NCBI GenBank assembly: GCA_947624335.1
Contig: CANQJX010000129.1
Coordinates: forward strand, 1-5,264
Direction: 5' to 3'
Length of the DNA stretch: 5,264 nucleotides
From: an uncultured Marvinbryantia sp.
Lineage (GTDB): Bacteria > Bacillota > Clostridia > Lachnospirales > Lachnospiraceae
Each line of letters opens with the position of its first letter. Within the stretch, counting starts at the first letter, position 1. The notes beneath the pieces were generated by a model. It made no database searches. It saw only the letters and a program-made list of their open reading frames with translations, and was not told the DNA's origin. The position numbers and the translations under genes were made by a program. Positions 1-5,264 of this stretch are shown piece after piece.

Positions 1-455
1 CACAGGCATTTTCGGAGCTTTACCGAAGCGTTTATCAGGATTTGTACCGGTTTGCGCTTTACACGCTGAAAAACAGCCATGACGCGGAGGATGCGGTGAT
101 GGATACGGTGACGGACGCGTGGGCGCAGATCGGCTCCCTGAAAAACGACGGGGCTTTCCGGGGATGGATCTTTAAGATCCTTTCAAACAAATGCCGCGCA
201 CGGCTGAAAGAATACCTGGATAAGACGCAGGAACTGCCGGAGGATTTGTGCGCGCCGACAAGGGACGCGGCGGAGGATCTGGACGTCAAAAGGGCGTTTG
301 CGGGGCTGGACGACGAGGAGCGCCTGATCCTTTCGCTTCGCATCTTTGGCGGTTACAGCAGCCGCGAGGTTGGAGAGGAACTGCAGATGAGCGACAATAC
401 GGTGCGTTCAAAACAGAAACGCGCCCTGGAAAAGATGGAGGCGTGGCTGAGCTGA
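1..455 (+). CDS. ECF-type RNA polymerase sigma factor, 5' end outside window
   Basis: This is a sigma-70 family factor of the extracytoplasmic-function type, which directs RNA polymerase to a small regulon. The reading frame is open from base 3, so the start lies upstream; the TTG at 42 is in frame but falls inside the conserved region 2 helix and is not the start. There are 150 visible residues. Region 2 occupies about residues 1-70, with the helix-rich FSELYRSVYQDLYRFAL segment, the HDAEDAV motif (26-32) and the GAFRGWIFKILSNKCRARLK stretch (50-69) expected of regions 2.3-2.4. A short acidic linker follows. Region 4 spans about 94-150, with a helix-turn-helix at 118-142 (YSSREVGEEL, then MSDNTVRSKQKRAL). 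There is no extra C-terminal domain. Only about 15-25 residues should be missing, judging from usual family length. The gene stops 46 nt before the propeller gene with no terminator between, so the two are probably co-transcribed. The ECF subgroup cannot be assigned from sequence reading alone. Confidence 0.93.
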   Translation, partial: QAFSELYRSVYQDLYRFALYTLKNSHDAEDAVMDTVTDAWAQIGSLKNDGAFRGWIFKILSNKCRARLKEYLDKTQELPEDLCAPTRDAAEDLDVKRAFAGLDDEERLILSLRIFGGYSSREVGEELQMSDNTVRSKQKRALEKMEAWLS

Positions 456-501
456 ACAGGGGACAGGCCTTACCGTCTGCAAGAAACAGGAGGAGCAGAA
501 G

Positions 502-2667
502 ATGGACGAAAAGAAATGGATGGATCAAATCAGGAAGTCAGCGGATTCCGTTTCCGCACCGGACGATCTGAGTCCGGAAAATATAGAAGCAAAACTGCAT
601 GAAAAGGCAGACAAAAAGCGGATTCCCTTTGCGGGGCGCGCCGCGTGGCGCAAATACGGCGTGCGTATCGCAGAGGCGGCGGCAGCGGTGGCGATTGTCT
701 TTGCCGCCGGGCACCGGCTCGGCACGGTGCAGATGCGCGAATATATGAATGGCGCTTCGGACACAAAGACGGAGAGCATGACGGCGGAAAACGCCGCCGG
801 GGAGACGGCAGCCGGGGAAACAGCAGAGCTGGCGGAAGCCGCGCAGGACGTTGAAAAGGCGGCGGGGCAGGCGGCTGCGGAAACGAAGGATACGGTTGCG
901 GAAACAAAGGCTGCGGACGCGCAGACAAAGACTGCGGACGCGGAAACAAAGGATGCGGCTGCAAAAATGAAAGAAACGGCGGCCAAAGACGCCGTCCCGG
1001 AAGAAGAAGCGGCGGCGCCCGCAACGCGGCACAACGACGTTGGGATCACTCCCATTGGCAGCGAAGACGCGCTGTTTGAGAAACTGCATGAATTTTCCGA
1101 ACAAAACGGGTCTTTGGGATATCAGGGATACAATCTATATACGGCCAAAGACGGCGTGATGGAGATTGCGCAGGAGATGGAGATTGCGCCTGCGGACGGC
1201 GGACAGATTGAGGAAACGGGGAACTCTCAGACGGGCAGCCCGGACTTTTCCCGGACAAACCTGCGGGAGCTTGGCGTGGACGAAAGCGACATTGTAAAAA
1301 CAGACGGGAAGTTTATCTATATTATAAGACACAATACCTCCGTGCGGATTATCGGCGCGGACGGCGGAGAAATGAAGCAGATTGCCGTGCTGCAGCCGGA
1401 GGAACTCAATGAAATGATCCGCGACATGTATGTATCGGACGACCGGCTGATTCTGATTACAACCGGGAACCGGAGCAGTATGGTGGAATCCGAAAAAGAT
1501 ATTTATACAACGCAGAGCTACAGTTACGCGAAGGTTTCCACCTATGATATCACGGACCGCAGCAATCCCGGATATCTGGGCAGCATGGAGCAGGAAGGCT
1601 ATTACCACAGCAGCCGCAAGGTCGGGGATCATCTCTATCTGTTTACAGAGTTTATCCCGCAGATCAAAGATACGCGCGAGGAGAGCGGAATCATGCCGCT
1701 GGTAAACGGCGCTTATATGAAAGCGGACGACGTGTACGTTCCGGAAAGCCTGGAGGATACCAGCTATCTGGTAGTTTCCGGCGCGGAACACTTTTATGTC
1801 AGCACGCAGAGCATCTATATCTGCAGCCAGAAATGGGAAAACGGTACGGATACGACCGCTATCCTCAAATTCTCGTATAAGGACGGGGATATCTGGGGCG
1901 CGGGCATGACGCAGCTGGAAGGCTATTTAAACGATACGTTTTCTCTGGATGAATACAACGGCTATCTGCGCGTAGTTGCTACCGCGTGGGACAAGGACGA
2001 GATTAACACGCTGTATGTTTATGACGGGGAAATGGAACTGGTGGGCAAGATCGATGACATTGCTCCGGGCGAGACGATCCGTTCGGCAAGATTTATGGGC
2101 GACATCGGATATTTTGTAACCTTTAAACAAACGGATCCGCTGTTTTCCGTAGACCTCTCCGATCCGGAAAACCCGCGGATTTTAGGGGAACTGAGCGTGA
2201 CGGGATTTTCTTCTTACCTGCATTTTTACGGGGAGGACAGGCTGCTTGGCGTCGGATACGAGGCGGATCCGGAAACGGGGATGGCGACGGGCGTAAAACT
2301 TTCGATGTTTGACGTTTCCGACCCGGCCCATGTTGCCGAGATCAAGCGCTATGTGATCAAAGACGCCGACAATTGTCCGGGGCTTTCCGATTACAAAGCA
2401 ATTATGATCGATCCGGAAAAAAATCTGTTCGGGTTTGTATGCGACGAACATTATCTGCTTTTCACTTACGATGAGCAGGAGGGCTTCCGGAACCTGCTTA
2501 CCTACAGCCTGTCGGACGACGCCGAAAAAGGGCTGTGGTACGGAAACGCGTATGCGGATGTGCGCGGTTTGTATATCAGCGACACATTTTATCTTGCGGA
2601 TGCCGATATGCTGCGGGCGTTTGACATGAAAAATGAATTTGAGCAGGTGCAGGTACTGGAACTGTAA
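502..2667 (+). CDS. Membrane-anchored beta-propeller domain protein, putative partner of the upstream ECF sigma factor
   Basis: This 721-residue protein starts at an ATG with AGGAGG (488-493) 8 nt upstream. Residues 1-50 are a charged, probably cytoplasmic segment containing PDDLSPENIEAKL (20-32). A basic stretch (38-55) precedes a single hydrophobic segment at about 56-70, so the topology should be N-in/C-out with no signal-peptidase site evident. Residues 85-175 are an Ala/Glu/Lys/Thr-rich stalk with five tandem heptads (126-160). From about 250 to the end is a propeller of the secreted bacterial family known as Beta_propel (recalled as PF09826). Its hallmark is at 251-272, where TNLRELGVDESDIVKTDGK precedes FIY; strands recur as in YVSDDRLILIT, YVSTQSIYI and YISDTFYLAD. 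Three cysteines (441, 625, 647) fall in the propeller. Its place directly behind the sigma gene suggests that the N-terminal segment binds or tethers the sigma factor while the propeller senses something outside the membrane. That role is inference; no standard anti-sigma zinc motif (HxxxCxxC) is present. Confidence 0.88.
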   Translation: MDEKKWMDQIRKSADSVSAPDDLSPENIEAKLHEKADKKRIPFAGRAAWRKYGVRIAEAAAAVAIVFAAGHRLGTVQMREYMNGASDTKTESMTAENAAGETAAGETAELAEAAQDVEKAAGQAAAETKDTVAETKAADAQTKTADAETKDAAAKMKETAAKDAVPEEEAAAPATRHNDVGITPIGSEDALFEKLHEFSEQNGSLGYQGYNLYTAKDGVMEIAQEMEIAPADGGQIEETGNSQTGSPDFSRTNLRELGVDESDIVKTDGKFIYIIRHNTSVRIIGADGGEMKQIAVLQPEELNEMIRDMYVSDDRLILITTGNRSSMVESEKDIYTTQSYSYAKVSTYDITDRSNPGYLGSMEQEGYYHSSRKVGDHLYLFTEFIPQIKDTREESGIMPLVNGAYMKADDVYVPESLEDTSYLVVSGAEHFYVSTQSIYICSQKWENGTDTTAILKFSYKDGDIWGAGMTQLEGYLNDTFSLDEYNGYLRVVATAWDKDEINTLYVYDGEMELVGKIDDIAPGETIRSARFMGDIGYFVTFKQTDPLFSVDLSDPENPRILGELSVTGFSSYLHFYGEDRLLGVGYEADPETGMATGVKLSMFDVSDPAHVAEIKRYVIKDADNCPGLSDYKAIMIDPEKNLFGFVCDEHYLLFTYDEQEGFRNLLTYSLSDDAEKGLWYGNAYADVRGLYISDTFYLADADMLRAFDMKNEFEQVQVLEL
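877..981 (+). repeat. Five tandem 21-bp units encoding heptads in the stalk of the propeller protein
   Basis: Five in-frame 21-bp units encode AETKDTV, AETKAAD, AQTKTAD, AETKDAA and AKMKETA (residues 126-160). The middle three are the most alike at DNA level, sharing a GCG-(G/C)A(A/G)-ACA-AAG core. Units are whole numbers of codons, so gain or loss would alter stalk length without a frameshift. A shorter AAGET duplication sits upstream (residues 98-107). The composition predicts a helical or extended, highly charged spacer between membrane and propeller. Confidence 0.85.
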
Positions 2668-2679
2668 CGAATGTGCCGA

Positions 2680-2708
2680 TTGCGGATCATGCCGGATTGT
2701 GCTATAGT
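2680..2708 (+). promoter_or_regulatory. Likely sigma-A-type promoter for the S1-domain gene (extended -10)
   Basis: A TTGCGG -35-like hexamer (2680-2685, 3 of 6 matches) lies 17 nt from TATAGT (2703-2708, 5 of 6). The bases TGC directly before the -10 give an extended -10 element, which can compensate for a weak -35. Transcription would start near 2715, giving a leader of about 23 nt. The leader contains the ribosome binding site GGGAGG (2725-2730), 7 nt before the ATG. No terminator is seen between the propeller gene and this promoter, so readthrough from upstream remains possible. Confidence 0.6.
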
Positions 2709-2737
2709 GAAGAAAAAGGAATACGGGAGGCAACACG

Positions 2738-3637
2738 ATGGAAGAGACAATGAAAGACTATGAGAGCGAACTGAACGCTTCGCTTAAGCAAATCCACGAA
2801 GGCGACGTACTCACAGGCACCGTGATCGGGGTTTCGGATACCGAAGTGACGCTGGATCTGAAATACTACACGGAAGGCGTGATCCGCGCGGAAGATTTTA
2901 CGGACGATCCGAATTTTCACATCAAAGAGGACGTCCATATCGGAGATGAGATTTCGGCTACTGTCGTCAGAAGAGACGGCGGACAGGGGCAGATTATGTT
3001 ATCCCGCAAAGAAGCCAACGATGTTCTGGCGTGGGACAAATTAAAGGAGATGCTGGAAAACGAAACCGTTGTCAGGACAAAGGTTGCCGGCGTGGTAAAA
3101 TCGGGCGTGGTCGTTTATGTGGAGGGCATCCGCGGCTTTGTGCCGGCGTCGAAACTTTCCCTTGGCTATGTGGAAAACCTGGAGGAATGGCTGGGCAAAG
3201 AGATTGAGGTGCGCGTGATCACAGCGGATGAGGAAGAAAAACGTCTGGTGCTTTCCGCCCGCGAAATTCTGCGGGAACGCGAGGCGCAGGAAAAGAAAGC
3301 AAGAATTTCCAACGTGCAGACCGGGCTGGTAACCGAGGGCACCGTGGAATCTATTCAGCCGTACGGCGCGTTTATTAATCTGGGGAACGGGTTAAGCGGC
3401 CTGGTGCATGTTTCACAGATCAGCGAAAAACGCATCAAATCCCCGGCGGCGGTGCTGAAGGTAGGCGATACGGTAAAAGTAAAGGTGATCGCGGTCAAAG
3501 ACGGAAAGCTGAGTCTGAGCATGAAGGCGCTGCAGGACGTGACGGCGCAGGAGATTGAGGAGGAGACGGTCGAGCTGCCGCAGACAGAGAGTGTTACGAC
3601 CAATCTGGGATCGCTGTTCGCAAAACTGAAATTGTAA
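2738..3637 (+). CDS. S1 RNA-binding domain protein with three S1 domains (ribosomal protein S1-like)
   Basis: This 299-residue protein is made almost entirely of S1-type OB-fold domains, which bind single-stranded RNA. Domain 1 is at about residues 22-90 (GDVLTGTVIGV through IMLSRKEA), domain 2 at about 108-175 (TKVAGVVKSGVVVYVEGIRG, FVPASKLS, RLVLSAREIL), and domain 3 at about 195-263 (GTVESIQPYGAFINLGNGLS, GLVHVSQIS, KLSLSMKAL). Domain 3 is closest to the consensus. A charged helical linker (175-190) joins domains 2 and 3, and an acidic tail ends in LGSLFAKLKL. The ATG at 2738 has GGGAGG 7 nt upstream; the in-frame ATG four codons later has no better site. It is shorter than the six-domain proteobacterial S1 and resembles the three- to four-domain S1-like proteins of Firmicutes (rpsA or ypfD in common annotation). 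Whether it is the ribosome-associated S1 or a paralogue with another RNA-binding role cannot be decided here. It is flanked by its own promoter and a likely terminator, so it may be monocistronic. Confidence 0.93.
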   Translation: MEETMKDYESELNASLKQIHEGDVLTGTVIGVSDTEVTLDLKYYTEGVIRAEDFTDDPNFHIKEDVHIGDEISATVVRRDGGQGQIMLSRKEANDVLAWDKLKEMLENETVVRTKVAGVVKSGVVVYVEGIRGFVPASKLSLGYVENLEEWLGKEIEVRVITADEEEKRLVLSAREILREREAQEKKARISNVQTGLVTEGTVESIQPYGAFINLGNGLSGLVHVSQISEKRIKSPAAVLKVGDTVKVKVIAVKDGKLSLSMKALQDVTAQEIEEETVELPQTESVTTNLGSLFAKLKL

Positions 3638-3643
3638 AAACCG

Positions 3644-3676
3644 ACAAAAACTTTAACGCGTTAAAGCGATTTTTGT
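3644..3676 (+). terminator. Possible intrinsic terminator of the S1-domain gene
   Basis: It begins 7 nt after the stop codon. The perfect 16-bp palindrome CTTTAACGCGTTAAAG (3651-3666) is flanked by ACAAAAA (3644-3650) and its complement TTTTTGT (3670-3676), with a CGA bulge between. The result is a long A/T-rich hairpin with a T5 run on the 3' arm. The stem has few G-C pairs, so it may be a weak terminator. The palindrome could equally be a protein-binding site. Confidence 0.5.
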
Positions 3677-3698
3677 ATAAAATAACAATAAATTTATG

Positions 3699-3720
3699 GT
3701 TTGTTCATAGTTTATTCATA
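3699..3720 (+). promoter_or_regulatory. Tandem 11-bp repeat, possible response-regulator binding site
   Basis: GTTTGTTCATA (3699-3709) is followed immediately by GTTTATTCATA (3710-3720), identical at 10 of 11 positions. The core is TTCATA-N5-TTCATA, the head-to-tail spacing of one helical turn favoured by OmpR/PhoB-family response regulators. A degenerate third copy (TTTATG, 3693-3698) precedes it in the same register. Which protein binds, if any, is not known from the sequence. Confidence 0.4.
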
Positions 3721-3757
3721 ATTAGTTGGTAGACTACAAATAGTTAGAACAGATGAA

Positions 3758-3785
3758 TTGACGAATAGATAAATTTTTTCATAAT
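3758..3785 (+). promoter_or_regulatory. Candidate upstream promoter in the AT-rich block
   Basis: TTGACG (3758-3763, 5 of 6 consensus) and CATAAT (3780-3785, 5 of 6) are separated by 16 nt. Transcription would begin near 3792, inside the left arm of the GC-rich stem-loop, giving a leader of roughly 238 nt before the pyrophosphatase gene or a short separate RNA. AT-rich DNA yields chance matches, so this is less secure than the promoter at 3928-3956. Confidence 0.42.
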
Positions 3786-3786
3786 T

Positions 3787-3813
3787 GCCTCCGGCGTACC
3801 AGACGCCGGGGGC
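3787..3813 (+). other. GC-rich stem-loop (terminator or leader hairpin)
   Basis: An 11-bp stem pairs 3787-3797 with 3803-3813 around the 5-nt loop ACCAG, with ten Watson-Crick pairs and one G-U wobble. It is followed by ACTCCTCATTTTATCCCC and then TTTT, so the T-tracts are delayed and interrupted, unlike a textbook intrinsic terminator. It could terminate leakage from the S1 gene or cap an RNA starting at the promoter just upstream. The hairpin is clear; its role is not. Confidence 0.6.
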
Positions 3814-3851
3814 ACTCCTCATTTTATCCCCTTTTCGGAACGATTGAAAAA

Positions 3852-3987
3852 GCCGGCGCGCGTTTTGCCGTACCGGAAGAAGCGGTTTTCCCGCGCAAAA
3901 AGAAAGCGGGGCCGGCGCGGGGCGTGCTTGACAGCGCGATTTGCGTTTGCTATGCTAACGTTGACATTTGAATGAAAAGCCGGCGCG
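3852..3987. repeat. Three dispersed copies of GCCGGCGCG around the pyrophosphatase promoter
   Basis: Exact 9-bp copies start at 3852, 3911 and 3979. Copies 1 and 3 share a longer match, AAAAGCCGGCGCG. Copy 2 ends 8 nt before the -35 hexamer, and copy 3 lies about 16 nt downstream of the predicted start site. Each copy contains the palindrome GCCGGC. Local GC richness makes some recurrence likely, so an operator role is only a possibility. Confidence 0.5.
3928..3956 (+). promoter_or_regulatory. ppaC: Main promoter of the pyrophosphatase gene
   Basis: A perfect -35 TTGACA (3928-3933) is separated by exactly 17 nt from TATGCT (3951-3956, 4 of 6), which is preceded by TGC (3948-3950) as an extended -10. 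The predicted start is near 3963, giving a leader of about 67 nt ending in the ribosome binding site GGAGG (4017-4021). A second TTGACA at 3961-3966 has no matching -10 and is not a promoter. Confidence 0.72.
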
Positions 3988-4029
3988 GTTTGTTTGGTAC
4001 AAAGCGGCGGCAAATTGGAGGAATACATC

Positions 4030-5264
4030 ATGCCGGAAAGCACCAGAAATAAAATTTATGTGATCGGGCACAAGAATCCGGATACAGATTCCATCTGTTC
4101 CGCTATCGCGTACGCATATTTAAAGAACCAAACCAACACAGGAGAATACGCGGCGATGCGCGCCGGCCATATCAGCACCGAGACGCAGTTTGTATTAGAT
4201 CGGTTCGATGTGGACACGCCTCCCTATGTGCCGAATGTAAAAACACGGGTCAGAGATATGGAGATCCGCCATACACAGGGCGTATCCAGCGATATTTCTT
4301 TAAAAAAAGCATGGACGCTGCTCAACGAGACCAAGGGGACAACCCTTCCGATTCTCAAAGAGGACAATCAATTAGAGGGACTAATCAGCATCGGCGATAT
4401 TGCGCGCTCTTACATGGCGGTCGTGGACAACGCGATTTTGTCAAAGGCAAAAACCCAATACTGCAATATTTTAGAGACGCTGGATGCAACGCTGTATGCG
4501 GGCGATGAAAACGCGTATTTTGAGAAGGGCAAAGTGGTCGTCGCCGCTTCCAGCCCCGAAGTGATGGAATCTTACATTGAAAAAGACGATATGGTGATTC
4601 TGGGGAATCGTTATGAGACGCAGTTGTGCGCCATTGAGATGAACGCCGGATGCCTTGTGATCTGCGGGGACGCCGCGGTCACAAAGACCATTCAGATTCT
4701 GGCGAAAGAGAAGGGCTGTACGATCATTGCCACCCCGTACGATACCTATACGGTGGCGCACCTGATCAACCAGAGCATGCCGGTGCGGTTCTTTATGAAA
4801 GATAAGGAGATTATCGCTTTTTCCGAGGAGGACTTTACCGATAATATCAAGGAGATCATGGCGAGCAAGCGCCACCGGGATTTCCCGATTCTGGATAAAA
4901 ACGGGCGTTATGTGGGAACCATTTCCAGAAGAAATTTACTGGGGATCCAGAAACGCCGCGTGATCCTTGTGGATCACAACGAGCCGTCGCAGGCGGTGGA
5001 TAACATCGAGGCGGCGGAGATTTTGGAAATCATTGACCATCACCGGCTCGGCTCTATGGAAACGGTGCTGCCGGTCTATTTCCGCAACCAGCCGGTGGGA
5101 TGCACCTGTACGATCATCTATCAGATGTTCTGCGAACAGGATATCGCTATTCCCCAAAAGATCGCGGGACTGATGTGCGCGGCGATTATTTCCGATACCC
5201 TGCTGTTCCGTTCGCCCACCTGCACGGCGCTGGATAAGAACGCGGCGCAGGAACTGGCAAAGAT
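4030..5264 (+). CDS. ppaC: Manganese-dependent inorganic pyrophosphatase with CBS-DRTGG-CBS regulatory insert, 3' end outside window
   Basis: This family II (DHH superfamily) enzyme hydrolyses pyrophosphate to phosphate in the cytoplasm, pulling biosynthetic reactions forward. The ATG at 4030 follows GGAGG by 8 nt, and 411 codons are visible. Motif I is GHKNPDTDS (13-21), with H14, D18 and D20 as metal ligands; motif II is VDHNE (D315); motif III is DHH (336-338); motif IV is SDTLLFRSPT (D389). All expected DHH-domain ligands are present. Between motifs I and II sits an insert of about 235 residues: CBS1 (about 71-129), a DRTGG domain (about 140-250, with ILGNRYETQLCAIE) and CBS2 (about 252-304, with FPILDKNGRYVGTISRRNLL). 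In studied CBS-PPases this insert binds adenine nucleotides, AMP/ADP inhibiting and ATP or diadenosine polyphosphates activating. The DRTGG-containing form is about 550 residues long, so about 135 residues, including the substrate-binding DHHA2 domain, are missing at the window edge. The symbol ppaC is the usual family II name; some annotations leave the CBS form unnamed. Confidence 0.95.
   Translation, partial: MPESTRNKIYVIGHKNPDTDSICSAIAYAYLKNQTNTGEYAAMRAGHISTETQFVLDRFDVDTPPYVPNVKTRVRDMEIRHTQGVSSDISLKKAWTLLNETKGTTLPILKEDNQLEGLISIGDIARSYMAVVDNAILSKAKTQYCNILETLDATLYAGDENAYFEKGKVVVAASSPEVMESYIEKDDMVILGNRYETQLCAIEMNAGCLVICGDAAVTKTIQILAKEKGCTIIATPYDTYTVAHLINQSMPVRFFMKDKEIIAFSEEDFTDNIKEIMASKRHRDFPILDKNGRYVGTISRRNLLGIQKRRVILVDHNEPSQAVDNIEAAEILEIIDHHRLGSMETVLPVYFRNQPVGCTCTIIYQMFCEQDIAIPQKIAGLMCAAIISDTLLFRSPTCTALDKNAAQELAK

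Larger units (their letters stand above)
3638..4029. other. 392-nt gene-free regulatory interval, AT-rich then GC-rich
   Basis: No convincing gene is present on either strand. Composition changes abruptly: about 3670-3786 is strongly AT-rich, while 3787-3960 is GC-rich. The AT-rich half holds a terminator-like palindrome, a tandem 11-bp repeat, a small imperfect dyad (TTGGTAGACTACAAA, 3726-3740) and a candidate promoter. The GC-rich half holds a strong stem-loop, three GCCGGCGCG copies and the main promoter of the pyrophosphatase gene. The individual elements are listed separately. Confidence 0.8.

Noticed and set aside
42..455. TTG at 42 as the true start of the sigma factor
   Set aside because: The frame is open to the window edge, and the upstream codons encode QAFSELYRSVYQDL, a conserved part of region 2. 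The real start is outside the window.
525..1104. Three long overlapping minus-strand ORFs opposite the stalk of the propeller gene
   Set aside because: They are products of the GC-rich repetitive coding sequence on the plus strand. Their translations are low-complexity (Ala/Ser, Pro/Leu or Arg/Phe) and they overlap in several frames.
3744..3782. Minus-strand micro-ORF MKKFIYSSIHLF preceded by GGAGG located in the stem-loop
   Set aside because: It has a plausible ribosome binding site and a signal-peptide-like start, but stops after 12 residues and has no supporting promoter. Probably a chance match, or at most a gene remnant.
3837..3866. ECF-like promoter (GGAAC with downstream CGTTTT), a possible target of the upstream sigma factor
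   Set aside because: The 18-nt spacing is longer than usual, the elements are short, and there is no second matching site in the window to support a consensus.
3961..3966. Second TTGACA as an additional promoter -35
   Set aside because: No -10-like hexamer occurs 16-18 nt downstream, where the sequence is GC-rich.
3819..4043. 74-residue minus-strand ORF across the pyrophosphatase promoter
   Set aside because: It begins inside the pyrophosphatase gene, overlaps its promoter and leader, and shows no recognisable domain or good start signal.
3972..4052. 26-codon upstream ORF in the pyrophosphatase leader, overlapping its start codon
   Set aside because: It has no ribosome binding site, starts only about 9 nt from the predicted transcript start, and encodes a basic, low-information peptide. 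No regulatory pausing motif is apparent.

Overview
The window looks like chromosomal DNA of a Firmicute of the class Clostridia, probably near Lachnospiraceae. This rests on strong GGAGG-type ribosome binding sites, a Clostridia-style pairing of an ECF sigma factor with a membrane-anchored beta-propeller protein, a CBS/DRTGG-type family II pyrophosphatase, and coding sequence of roughly 50-55% GC. The taxonomic call is an inference from gene content, not from a marker gene. All four supported genes lie on the plus strand, and the first and last run off the window.

Layout. Positions 1-455 hold the 3' part of an ECF-type sigma-70 family sigma factor. After a 46-nt gap with a good ribosome binding site comes a 721-residue protein (502-2667). 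It has a short cytoplasmic N-terminus, one transmembrane anchor, an Ala/Glu/Lys/Thr-rich stalk with tandem heptads, and a large extracytoplasmic beta-propeller domain. The two genes are probably one transcription unit, and the second sits where the membrane partner (anti-sigma factor or sensor) of an ECF sigma factor normally sits. A 70-nt gap with a likely promoter (2680-2708) leads to a 299-residue protein with three S1 RNA-binding domains (2738-3637).

A 392-nt gene-free interval (3638-4029) follows. It starts with an AT-rich block: a palindromic stem-loop that may end the S1 transcript, a tandem 11-bp repeat resembling a response-regulator site, and a candidate promoter. It then switches sharply to a GC-rich block with a strong stem-loop, three copies of GCCGGCGCG, and a well-formed promoter (perfect TTGACA, 17-nt spacer, extended -10) about 70 nt before the next gene.

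The last gene (4030 to the window end) is a manganese-dependent inorganic pyrophosphatase. Its catalytic DHH domain is interrupted by a CBS-DRTGG-CBS regulatory insert; the C-terminal DHHA2 domain lies beyond the window.

The sigma/propeller pair is probably an envelope signalling module. The S1 protein and the pyrophosphatase are housekeeping-type functions (RNA binding/translation; pyrophosphate removal under nucleotide control) that appear to have their own promoters. The parts least explained by known families are the sigma/propeller coupling and the structured intergenic region. I see no mobile element, CRISPR array, tRNA or rRNA.
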